The position numbers were made by a program, and so were the translations under genes. Below the pieces are notes generated by a model. The model saw only the letters and a list, made by a program, of their open reading frames with translations, did not search any database and was not told the origin of the DNA. Source: Candidatus Tectomicrobia bacterium RIFCSPLOWO2_12_FULL_69_37 (lineage in GTDB: Bacteria; UBA8248). From it: a stretch of 45,288 nucleotides of DNA. Below, piece after piece: positions 1 to 6,753 of the stretch (positions are counted from its first letter, which is position 1; every line of letters starts with the position of its first letter). The stretch lies in NCBI GenBank assembly GCA_001790955.1, contig MGDP01000220.1:1-45288 (forward strand), written 5' to 3'.

Positions 1-33
1 TTTTTTTACTCATGCGCTCATGGGGGTAGGCGG

Positions 34-1371
34 ATGCGGGTCCGATTCTGGGGAACGCGCGGCTCCATCGCCAAGCCCGGCCCCTCCACCCTCCGCTACG
101 GCGGGAACACCTCGTGCGTGGAGGTCGAGAGCGCGGACGGCACCCTCCTCGTCCTCGACTGCGGGACGGGCGTCCACGGCCTGGGCCAGCAGCTGGTGAC
201 CACCCGCAAGCCCCCCTTCAAGGGCCACCTCCTGGTCAGCCACTACCACTGGGACCACATCCAGGGCTTCCCCTTCTTCACCCCGCTCTTCATCCCCGGC
301 AACGAATGGCACATCTACGGCCCCGGCGGGATGGACCAGCAGCTCAAGACCATCCTCGCGGGGCAGATGACCTACAGCTACTTCCCCATCACGCTCGAGG
401 AGTTCGGCTCCTCGGTCCACTACCACAACCTGGGCGAGGGCTCCTTCGACATCGGGAACGTCCGCCTCACCACCCAGTACACCAACCACCCGGCCCTCAC
501 CCTCGCCTTCCGGATCGAGGCGGGCGGCGCCGTCTTCGTCTACGTCCCCGACCACGAGCCGAACTCCCTCTTCCCGCTCGACAGCAAGCCCGGTTCGCTC
601 CCCCTCCACGTCCAGGACCGCCGCCACGTGGAGTTCCTGAAGGGGGCGGACTTCCTCGTCCACGACGCCCAGTACACCCTCGCGGAGTATCCCGCGAAGG
701 TGAGCTGGGGGCACTCCCCCTACGAGAAGAGCGTGGAGTACGCCCTCGCGGGCGGGGCGAAGCGGCTCGCCTTCTTCCACCACGATCCCCTGCGCACCGA
801 CGAGGACGTCGAGCGCATCGTCCTCTCGGCGCGGGAGAGCGTGCGGAAGACCGGCCGCAAGCTCGACGTCATCGCCGCGGAGGAAGGACTCGAGATCGAG
901 ATCCCCGAGGGCCGGGCGAAGAAGCGCGCCGCCATCAAGGCCTCCTCCTCGGCCTGGCTCGGGGACGACGAGACGAAACCCTCGGGAACCATCCTGGTCG
1001 TGGACGACGACCCCCTCATGGTGCGGCTCGTGGAGAAGTCCCTGGAGGCGGAGAACGCCATGCGCCTCGTGACCGTCCACGACGGGGAGGCGGCGCTCAA
1101 GGCGGCGATGAAGGAGCGGCCCGCCCTCATCATCCTGGACTGGGGGCTCCCGAAGCTGGACGGGATCGAGGTGTGCCGGACCCTCCGCAAGGACAAGGAC
1201 TCTCTCTTCCGGAAAATCCCCATCCTGATGGTCACGGGCAAGCGGCTGGACGAGAAGGACATCCAGAAGTGCTTCGACGCGGGCGCCTCCGACTACCTCA
1301 CCAAGAAATTCTCCCCCACCCAGCTCCGCTCCCGGGTGCGGAGCTGGCTCCTGCGAAGCGCGGCCGGCTGA
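34..1371 (+). CDS. MBL-fold metallohydrolase fused to a response-regulator receiver domain
   Basis: A 445-residue two-domain protein. Residues 1 to about 295 are a metallo-beta-lactamase fold of the RNase Z/PhnP-like kind. It opens with RVRFWGTRGS and carries the metal motif H70-x-H72-x-D74-H75, a later PDHEP and FLVHDAQY, and a C-terminal FFHHDP. Residues 318-445 are a CheY-like receiver domain with acidic pair D324/D325, phospho-acceptor D369 in ILDWGLP, T401 and K424 in the usual places. The receiver keeps all signalling residues, so it should be phosphorylatable. No DNA-binding output domain or neighbouring kinase is visible, so the hydrolase is probably the output, or the receiver scaffolds it; this is inference. 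The substrate is unknown. The start at ATG 34 fits the family N-terminus. Only 33 bases lie upstream, so its promoter is outside the window. Confidence 0.88.
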   Translation: MRVRFWGTRGSIAKPGPSTLRYGGNTSCVEVESADGTLLVLDCGTGVHGLGQQLVTTRKPPFKGHLLVSHYHWDHIQGFPFFTPLFIPGNEWHIYGPGGMDQQLKTILAGQMTYSYFPITLEEFGSSVHYHNLGEGSFDIGNVRLTTQYTNHPALTLAFRIEAGGAVFVYVPDHEPNSLFPLDSKPGSLPLHVQDRRHVEFLKGADFLVHDAQYTLAEYPAKVSWGHSPYEKSVEYALAGGAKRLAFFHHDPLRTDEDVERIVLSARESVRKTGRKLDVIAAEEGLEIEIPEGRAKKRAAIKASSSAWLGDDETKPSGTILVVDDDPLMVRLVEKSLEAENAMRLVTVHDGEAALKAAMKERPALIILDWGLPKLDGIEVCRTLRKDKDSLFRKIPILMVTGKRLDEKDIQKCFDAGASDYLTKKFSPTQLRSRVRSWLLRSAAG

Positions 1372-1419
1372 TAATCAGGGAAGAAACCACGGGGAAATTT
1401 CACGTCCAGCCCATTCCGT

Positions 1420-1465
1420 GGGGCGAGGCATGACTTCGGCGAGCTCAGTTGAGCCGCCTCGCCCC
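1420..1465. repeat. Palindromic intergenic repeat, short copy
   Basis: Ends form a 10-bp inverted repeat GGGGCGAGGC (1420-1429) and GCCTCGCCCC (1456-1465). They flank a core, 1432-1456, that reads on the minus strand as the same 25-base core found at 18312-18336, with two mismatches. It lies between convergent genes, so it could also act in transcription termination. It belongs to the repeat family also seen at 1543, 18256 and 33121. Confidence 0.7.
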
Positions 1466-1542
1466 TGCGGATCGGCCGCGCCATCCGATAATCCATGAGA
1501 GCGGATCTGAACCCTGCCCCTGTGCATTGGCCTTGGATATCA

Positions 1543-1568
1543 TAGGGGCGTATTGCAATACGCCCCTA
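1543..1568. repeat. Perfect 26-bp palindrome with TAGGGGCG ends
   Basis: TAGGGGCGTATTG followed directly by its exact reverse complement. The TAGGGGCG/CGCCCCTA ends match the termini of the longer repeat at 18256-18351, so this looks like a minimal member of the same family that has lost the core. It sits 12 bases beyond the 3' end of the hydrolase gene at 1581-2366 and in the convergent gap, where it may form a hairpin in either transcript. Confidence 0.7.
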
Positions 1569-1580
1569 CGGGATCGAAGG

Positions 1581-2366
1581 TCATCGGGCCGGGGAATTCA
1601 CCCCCCCCTCCTCCGCCCGCCGGCAGAGGCCCTCGACGGTCCCGGTCAGGCGCCGGATGTCGCCGGGCGAGGAGAGGCGGTGGTCGCCCCCCTTCACGAG
1701 GGTGAGCTCCACGTCCGCCCCCTCCAGGCAGCCGCACAGGCGCAGGGCCACCTCCCAGGGCACGTCCGCGTCCGCCATCCCGTGGATGAGCCGCACCGGG
1801 CACCGCACCCCGATGGGGCCCCGCAGGAGAAGGTGAGCCCGCCCCTCCTCGATGAGGCGGCAGGTGATGGGGCAGGGCTCCGCCCCGTAGGCCGAGGGGC
1901 GGAGCAAGGAACCCTCCTCCATGAGCCTGCGGCGGCTCTCCTCCGTGAGCCGCCCCCAGATGAGCTCCTCAGTGAAGTCCGGCGCCGCCGCCACCCCCAC
2001 CAGCCCCCGCACCCGCGCCGGCCGGGCCAGGGCCGCGAGGAGCATGATCCAGCCCCCCATGCTGGATCCCACCAGCACCTGGGGGCCCTCCGCGGCCTCG
2101 TCCAGCACGCGCAGGGCGTCGGCGAGCCAGCCCCCGATCGTCCCCTCCTCGAAGCGCCCCGAGGACTCCCCGTGCCCCGAGTAGTCGAAGCGCACGAAGG
2201 CGCGCCCCACAGCCCGGCAGTGGGCGTCCAGGGCGGTGGCCTTGGTGCCCGTCATGTCGGAGCGGAAGCCGCCGAGGAAGAGGACCCCCGGCTTCCTCCC
2301 CCCGAGGCGCCGGCAGGCGAGGCGGCCCCCGCCCGGGGCGGCGAGGAAGCGGAGGGCCTCGCTCAC
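1581..2366 (-). CDS. Alpha/beta hydrolase, ABHD10-like thioesterase/esterase
   Basis: A 261-residue serine hydrolase. It shows FVRFDYSGHGES (residues 57-68), a nucleophile elbow G100-S101-S102-M103-G104 (Ser102), an acid loop in HGMADADVPW and the catalytic His in GGDHR. These blocks closely resemble the animal ABHD10 family (palmitoyl-protein thioesterase, acyl-glucuronide esterase), recalled from family knowledge, not from a search. Length is typical for a cytoplasmic hydrolase and no signal peptide is seen. It starts with GTG at 2366, overlapping by four bases (GTGA) the stop of the FMN reductase upstream, so the two are translationally coupled. The natural substrate is unknown; an acyl-thioester or acyl-sugar ester is a guess from the family. 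Confidence 0.85.
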   Translation of the reverse strand: MSEALRFLAAPGGGRLACRRLGGRKPGVLFLGGFRSDMTGTKATALDAHCRAVGRAFVRFDYSGHGESSGRFEEGTIGGWLADALRVLDEAAEGPQVLVGSSMGGWIMLLAALARPARVRGLVGVAAAPDFTEELIWGRLTEESRRRLMEEGSLLRPSAYGAEPCPITCRLIEEGRAHLLLRGPIGVRCPVRLIHGMADADVPWEVALRLCGCLEGADVELTLVKGGDHRLSSPGDIRRLTGTVEGLCRRAEEGGVNSPAR

Positions 2367-2920
2367 GGCGCCGGGAGGGCCTGCCGCCCCTGGACGGCGG
2401 CCAGGAGCGCCCGGGCCACGCGGCGGATGCCCGCCTCGGCCTCGGGCTCGAGGCAGCGGCCGTCCTCGCCGAACTTCTTGTGGACGCTGCCGACCGAGGT
2501 CTCCTCGGGGATCACCTTGCCCCCGATGTGGGTGAGGATGTGGCGCAGGTGGCCCAGGGCGTTGTCCGCGCCGGGGCCCATGGCGACGCCCAGGATGGCG
2601 ATGGTCTTCCCTTCCAGCGTGGAGGGGAAGCCCAGGTTGTCGATGGCGAGCTTGAGGGTGCTGCTGATGCTGCCGTGGTACTCGGGGGTGGCGATGAGGA
2701 TGCCGTCCGCGCCGAGCACCTTGTGGCGGAAGCGTTCCGGATCGGGGGAGTCCGAGGGCTCGCCCGGGAGAGGGAGCCGCAGCTCCCCCAGATGGACCCA
2801 GTCCACCCGCCCTCCCCCGGCCTTCAACTCCTCGACGGCGAGGCGGAGCGCCTTATCCGTGTTGTTGCCGGGCCGCCGGCTCCCGCCGATGGCCAGGATG
2901 ACCGGCCCCCCGCCCGCCAT
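2363..2920 (-). CDS. NADPH-dependent FMN reductase family flavoprotein
   Basis: A 185-residue flavodoxin-fold protein of the NADPH-dependent FMN reductase/azoreductase family. The phosphate-binding loop is IGGSRRPGNNT near the N-terminus and the flavin-contacting loop is ATPEYHGSISSTLKLAIDN (about residues 78-96), both family signatures. Members transfer electrons from NAD(P)H to FMN, quinones, azo dyes or metal oxyanions in the cytoplasm; the acceptor cannot be told from sequence. The ATG at 2920 is preceded by GGAGG at a five-base spacing. It forms an operon with the overlapping ABHD10-like hydrolase, so a joint role, such as reduction plus ester cleavage of a xenobiotic or lipid, is possible but only inferred. 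Confidence 0.88.
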   Translation of the reverse strand: MAGGGPVILAIGGSRRPGNNTDKALRLAVEELKAGGGRVDWVHLGELRLPLPGEPSDSPDPERFRHKVLGADGILIATPEYHGSISSTLKLAIDNLGFPSTLEGKTIAILGVAMGPGADNALGHLRHILTHIGGKVIPEETSVGSVHKKFGEDGRCLEPEAEAGIRRVARALLAAVQGRQALPAP

Positions 2921-2971
2921 GCGCGCCTCCGTTCAAGGGTCCGGCCCAGATGAGCGGCGGGGCGGCCGAGG

Positions 2972-3550
2972 CTATTTCTCCTTGGTCAGGTACAGGTAGT
3001 AGGAGTGCTCGACCTGCCGCTCCACGAGGATGTTCAGGCGCTCCTGGCGGTGGCCGTCCAGGCGGACCCAGAGGGAGTGCTCGCCGTAGGAGAGCCCGTT
3101 GACCGCGATCTGGGGCTCGGCCTTCCCGTGGTAGCGGCTGTCGACGAACACCTCGGCGCCCGGCGGGAAGGTGCGGGCGTTCAGGCGGCCGAAGCCGTCC
3201 GCCGAGAACGGGATGCGGATCTCGGCCTGGCCGCGCTCCAGGTTGAACTCGACCACGTGGGGAACCCGGCCGGGCAGGGCGGCCCGGATGGTGTGCCAGC
3301 CGTAGGGAACCCCCCGGATCTCGACCGGCTTGGCGTCGAACGTCTCCCCGCGCGGCGTGCCGTCGAAGTCGATGACGGCGCCCTGGGGCTCGGAGAGGAT
3401 CTTGACCGCTCCCATCTCCCGGACGGCCTCCGGCTCCGGCCCCCTCCGGGAGGAGCACCCCCCCGCGGCGAGGGCCGCGAGAAGCGCGAGCCATACCCAA
3501 GGGGACGGGCGGGCCCGCCCGCCGCCCGCCGCTGCAACCCTTCGTGTCAC
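2972..3550 (-). CDS. PEGA-domain protein, probable lipoprotein
   Basis: About 192 residues: a positively charged N-terminus, a hydrophobic stretch rich in Ala/Leu, then LAAGGC-SS at about residue 32. This looks like a lipoprotein signal, although Ala rather than Leu sits at -3. The mature part holds two beta-rich PEGA-type repeats. The first is AVKILSEPQGAVIDFDGTPRG followed by PVEIRGVPYGWHTIRA; the second is FPPGAEVFVDSRYHGKAEPQ followed by GLSYGEHSLWVRLDGH. PEGA domains are small extracytoplasmic modules of unclear function, often in envelope proteins. Two in-frame GTG starts exist (3556 and 3550). GAGAGGGG lies almost on the first but seven bases from the second, so I prefer 3550. It is divergent from the dehydratase gene. 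Confidence 0.75.
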   Translation of the reverse strand: MTRRVAAAGGGRARPSPWVWLALLAALAAGGCSSRRGPEPEAVREMGAVKILSEPQGAVIDFDGTPRGETFDAKPVEIRGVPYGWHTIRAALPGRVPHVVEFNLERGQAEIRIPFSADGFGRLNARTFPPGAEVFVDSRYHGKAEPQIAVNGLSYGEHSLWVRLDGHRQERLNILVERQVEHSYYLYLTKEK

Positions 3551-3746
3551 CGGCACACCCCTCTCGCCACGGCCGGGCGACGCGCCCGGCGTCCTCTACT
3601 CTATCCTGTCCCCCCGCCGGGGGAAACCCTTTCCCCCCCCGCCGGCCCCCCTTGCCCCGCCGCCCCCGCTGGGGAATGATGCGCAGGAGGGGGCCGAACC
3701 CGCGCCGCACGACCCGAAACGCCATCGCAGAGAGGGAACGGGCCTT

Positions 3747-5441
3747 ATGAAAGGCTACCGCAAGGGGCTCACGAATTACGGCGACCCCGCCTTCAGCGCC
3801 TTCATCCGGGGAGCCTACGCCCGGGGCTTCGGCCTCACGGGGGAGGACCTCGACCGCCCCATCGTCGGGATCGCCCAGACCTGGAGCGAGCTCAACCCCT
3901 GCCACCGGAACCTTCGCGAGGTGGCCGACGCCGTCAAACGCGGGGTGACCCAGGCGGGCGGCCTCCCGCTCGAGTTCCCCACCATCTCGCTCGGGGAGGT
4001 CTACCTCTCCCCCACCGCCATGCTCTACCGCAACCTCCTCGCCATGGACACCGAGGAGATGGTGAGGGGCCAGCCGCTGGACGGCGTCGTCCTCCTCGGT
4101 GGCTGCGACAAGACGCTGCCCGCCCAGCTTATGGGGGCGGCGAGCGCCGGGGTCCCCGCCATCGCGGTGAGCTCGGGGCCCATGATCGGGGGCCGCTTCG
4201 AGGGCAAGCGCCTGGGCGCCTGCTCCGACTGCCGGGGCCTCTGGGCCGAGCACCGCGCGGGGGAGATCTCCGAGGCCCGCCTGGAGGAGCTCCAGGGCGA
4301 GCTCTTCCCCTCGGCGGGCCACTGCATGGTGATGGGGACGGCGAGCACCATGGCCTGCCTGACCGAGGCGCTGGGGATGATGCTGCCGGGCCTGGCGGCG
4401 GTGCCCGCCGTGAACTCCCGCCGCCTGCGGCTGGCCGAGGAGAGCGGGCGGCGGATCGTCCGGATGGTGGAGGAGAGCCTCACCCCCGCGAAGGTGATGA
4501 CGCGCGGGGCGTTCGAGAACGCCATCCGGGTGCTCATGGCGGTGGGGGGCTCGACGAACGCCGTCGTCCACCTCGCCGCCATCGCGGGGCGGCTGGGGGT
4601 GGAGCTCCCCCTCGCGCTCTTCGACGAGATCTCGCGCACCACCCCCCTCATCGGGAACATCCGCCCCTCGGGGAAGACCTACCTCATGGACGACCTCGCC
4701 GAGGCGGGCGGCATCCCGGTCGTGATGAAGGAGCTGGAGGCCCTCCTCCGCCGGGACGCCCTGACCGTCACCGGGAAGACGGTGGGCGAGAACCTGGCCG
4801 GCGTGACCCGCGCCCCCGCCTGGCAGGACGTCGTCCTCCCCCGGGAGAGGCCCCTCCAGCCCGAGGGCGGCCTCGCGATCCTGTGGGGGAGCCTCGCGCC
4901 GGAGGGCGCCGTCCTCAAGACTTCGGCGGCGAGCCCCCGCCTGATGGTCCACACGGGCAAGGCGGTGGTCTTCGCCTCCCAGGAGGACATGGTACGGCGG
5001 GTGGACGACCCGGACCTCCCGGCCACGGCGGAGAGCGTCTTCGTCCTCCAGAACGCGGGGCCGGTGGGGGGGCCGGGCTTCCCGGAGGCGGGCTTCCTCC
5101 CCATCCCCAAGAAGCTCCTCTCCCAGGGGGTGAGGGACATCGTGCGCGTGTCGGACGCCCGGATGAGCGGCACCGCGGGGGGGACCACGGTGCTCCACGT
5201 CTCTCCCGAGGCGGCGGTCGGCGGGCCCCTCGCCCTGGTCAGGGAGGGGGACCTCATCCGCCTCGACGCGCCCGGGCGGCGGCTCGACCTCCTCGTGCCG
5301 GAGGAGGAGCTGGCCCGCCGCCGGGCCGCCTGGCGCCCGCAGGCGCCCGCCTACGACCGCGGCTACGGCCGCCTGTTCCTGGAGCACGTCTTGCAGGCGC
5401 CCCAGGGCTGTGATTTCGACTTCTTGCAGAAGGCCCGCTGA
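3747..5441 (+). CDS. IlvD/Edd-family dehydratase (dihydroxy-acid or sugar-acid dehydratase)
   Basis: A 564-residue cytoplasmic iron-sulfur dehydratase that removes water from 2,3-dihydroxy acids to give 2-keto acids. Cluster cysteines are visible at Cys52 (ELNPCHRN), Cys120 (GGCDKT) and Cys193 (SAGHCMVMG). Lys122, normally carbamylated, and the Ser in DARMSGTAGGT near the C-terminus are present. The blocks LEFPTISLGE and RNLLAMDTEEM recall the aldonate dehydratase branch (arabinonate, xylonate, gluconate) more than classical IlvD, so a sugar-acid substrate is as likely as valine/isoleucine synthesis. The reading frame is open well upstream; ATG 3747 starts the conserved protein. It stands alone, followed 19 bases later by a small membrane protein. 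Confidence 0.88.
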   Translation: MKGYRKGLTNYGDPAFSAFIRGAYARGFGLTGEDLDRPIVGIAQTWSELNPCHRNLREVADAVKRGVTQAGGLPLEFPTISLGEVYLSPTAMLYRNLLAMDTEEMVRGQPLDGVVLLGGCDKTLPAQLMGAASAGVPAIAVSSGPMIGGRFEGKRLGACSDCRGLWAEHRAGEISEARLEELQGELFPSAGHCMVMGTASTMACLTEALGMMLPGLAAVPAVNSRRLRLAEESGRRIVRMVEESLTPAKVMTRGAFENAIRVLMAVGGSTNAVVHLAAIAGRLGVELPLALFDEISRTTPLIGNIRPSGKTYLMDDLAEAGGIPVVMKELEALLRRDALTVTGKTVGENLAGVTRAPAWQDVVLPRERPLQPEGGLAILWGSLAPEGAVLKTSAASPRLMVHTGKAVVFASQEDMVRRVDDPDLPATAESVFVLQNAGPVGGPGFPEAGFLPIPKKLLSQGVRDIVRVSDARMSGTAGGTTVLHVSPEAAVGGPLALVREGDLIRLDAPGRRLDLLVPEEELARRRAAWRPQAPAYDRGYGRLFLEHVLQAPQGCDFDFLQKAR

Positions 5442-5460
5442 ACCTCAGGAGGGAATTCAG

Positions 5461-5955
5461 ATGGGAATCGAGGAACGGCTGTCGCGGCTCGAGCGCGAGA
5501 ACCGGACGCTGAAGCGCGGCTTCCTGGCCTTGGCCCTGGGGGCCGTGGCCCTGGTGCTCATGGGCCAGGCGGCGCCCCGCGCGCCGCAGCAACCGGCGCT
5601 CATCCCCCCGTTTCTCCGGATCAAGCGCCTGGAGATCATCGGGGACAACGGCGTGCCCGTGGTAATCCTGGGACAGCACAAGAGCTTCGGCCACGTCGCC
5701 GTGGCGAACCCCCTCGGCCGCGCCCTGGTCTCGCTGGGCACGACCCGCTCCGGCAAGGGCTTCGTCAGCACCTACGACGGGGGGGACACCCGGCTGGCGT
5801 CCATCGGCGCCTCGGCCCAGGGGGCGGGGGTGGTCACCACCTACAACGCCAAGGGGAAAAGCCAGATCCGGATCGGCGACAGCCCCAAGCGCGAGGGGGC
5901 CATCACCCTCTATAACCAGGAGGGCCGCGTCAAGACCCGGTGGCCCCAGGACTGA
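5461..5955 (+). CDS. Small membrane-anchored protein with N-terminal coiled coil and beta-rich tail
   Basis: A 164-residue protein I do not recognise as a named family. Residues 1-18 (EERLSRLERENRTLKRG) form a short heptad-like coiled coil. Residues 20-37 are a hydrophobic segment ending in GQAAPR, probably a membrane anchor or uncleaved signal. The remaining 120 residues are Gly/Thr/Val-rich with repeated short strands (VVILGQ, HVAVAN, RALVSLGT, VVTTYNAKGKSQIRIGD, AITLYNQEGRVKTRW) that look like a beta-solenoid or stacked hairpins. The charged coiled coil before the membrane segment suggests cytoplasmic oligomerisation with the repeats outside. AGGAGG lies eight bases before ATG 5461. It follows the dehydratase gene by 19 bases and may be cotranscribed with it. 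Confidence 0.75.
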   Translation: MGIEERLSRLERENRTLKRGFLALALGAVALVLMGQAAPRAPQQPALIPPFLRIKRLEIIGDNGVPVVILGQHKSFGHVAVANPLGRALVSLGTTRSGKGFVSTYDGGDTRLASIGASAQGAGVVTTYNAKGKSQIRIGDSPKREGAITLYNQEGRVKTRWPQD

Positions 5956-5995
5956 CCATGCCCGCCGGCGGCCCGGCGCCAGGGGAGGGAGGCCC

Positions 5996-6703
5996 GTGTG
6001 CGGCCGCTACGCCCTGATCGAGCCGGCCCCATGGCTGCACGAGCTCCTGGGCAAGGACCCGGGGCTTGAACTGCGCCCCCGCTACAACATCGCCCCCGGC
6101 CAGGAAGTGGCCGCCATCCGCCTCCCCTCCACCGAGGCAAGCGGAGGGCTCGCCCTCCTGCGGTGGGGGCTCGTCCCCCGCTGGGCGAAAGCTCCTACCA
6201 TCGGCGCGGGCCTGATCAACGCCCGCGCGGACTCGGCGGCCGAGAAGCCCGCCTTCCGCGACGCCTTCCGGGCGCGGCGCTGCCTCATCCCCGCCGACGG
6301 CTTCTACGAGTGGGCCGTTCGGGGGAGCGTCCGGCAGCCTTACTTCATCCACCTGGAAGAGAACCGGCCCTTCTGCTTCGCGGGGCTGTGGGAGCGGTGG
6401 GCCGGGCCGGACGGGAGCGAGATCGCGAGCTGCGCCATCCTGACCACCGAGGCGAACCGCTTTCTCCGGAACATCCACCCGCGGATGCCGGTCATCCTCC
6501 CCCGCCTGGCCTTCGCCAGCTGGCTGGCCCCGGGGGAGCGGAACCCGGGCCTCCTCAAGGCGCTGCTCAGGCCCTTCCCCGGGGATGAGATGATCGCCCG
6601 GGCGGTGGGCAACCGGGTGAACCACCCCAGGAACGACGACCCCTCCTGCCTCGAGGCCAGGCCCCCCGCCTTCCAGGAGCTGCCCTTCCCGCCGCAGGGC
6701 TGA
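5996..6703 (+). CDS. SRAP-domain protein (YedK/HMCES family abasic-site protein)
   Basis: A 235-residue SOS-response-associated peptidase domain protein. This family caps abasic sites in single-stranded DNA through a thiazolidine link to Cys2, exposed after Met1 removal. The key residues are all present: Cys2 in MCGRYA, Asn75 in INARAD, Glu105 in GFYEW and His161 in IHPRMPVIL, almost the same numbers as in E. coli YedK. RYNIAPGQ and RWGLVPRWAK are further signatures. The gene uses a GTG start at 5996, fixed by the requirement for Cys at position 2; an AGGGGAGGGAGG stretch lies just upstream. It is 40 bases after the preceding gene and convergent with the flavin oxidoreductase gene. No LexA-like box was identified. 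Confidence 0.93.
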   Translation: MCGRYALIEPAPWLHELLGKDPGLELRPRYNIAPGQEVAAIRLPSTEASGGLALLRWGLVPRWAKAPTIGAGLINARADSAAEKPAFRDAFRARRCLIPADGFYEWAVRGSVRQPYFIHLEENRPFCFAGLWERWAGPDGSEIASCAILTTEANRFLRNIHPRMPVILPRLAFASWLAPGERNPGLLKALLRPFPGDEMIARAVGNRVNHPRNDDPSCLEARPPAFQELPFPPQG

Positions 6704-6725
6704 GGCGCGCCTCCCGCCCCGGCGC

Positions 6726-6746
6726 CCGGCGGGGCCGGCCCGCCGG
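6726..6746. terminator. GC-rich hairpin between convergent genes
   Basis: CCGGCGGG, five-base loop, CCCGCCGG: an 8-bp perfect stem in the 50-base gap between the SRAP gene and the 3' end of the flavin oxidoreductase. There is no T-run, so it is at best part of a bidirectional terminator. Confidence 0.4.
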
Positions 6747-6753
6747 AGCCGGA

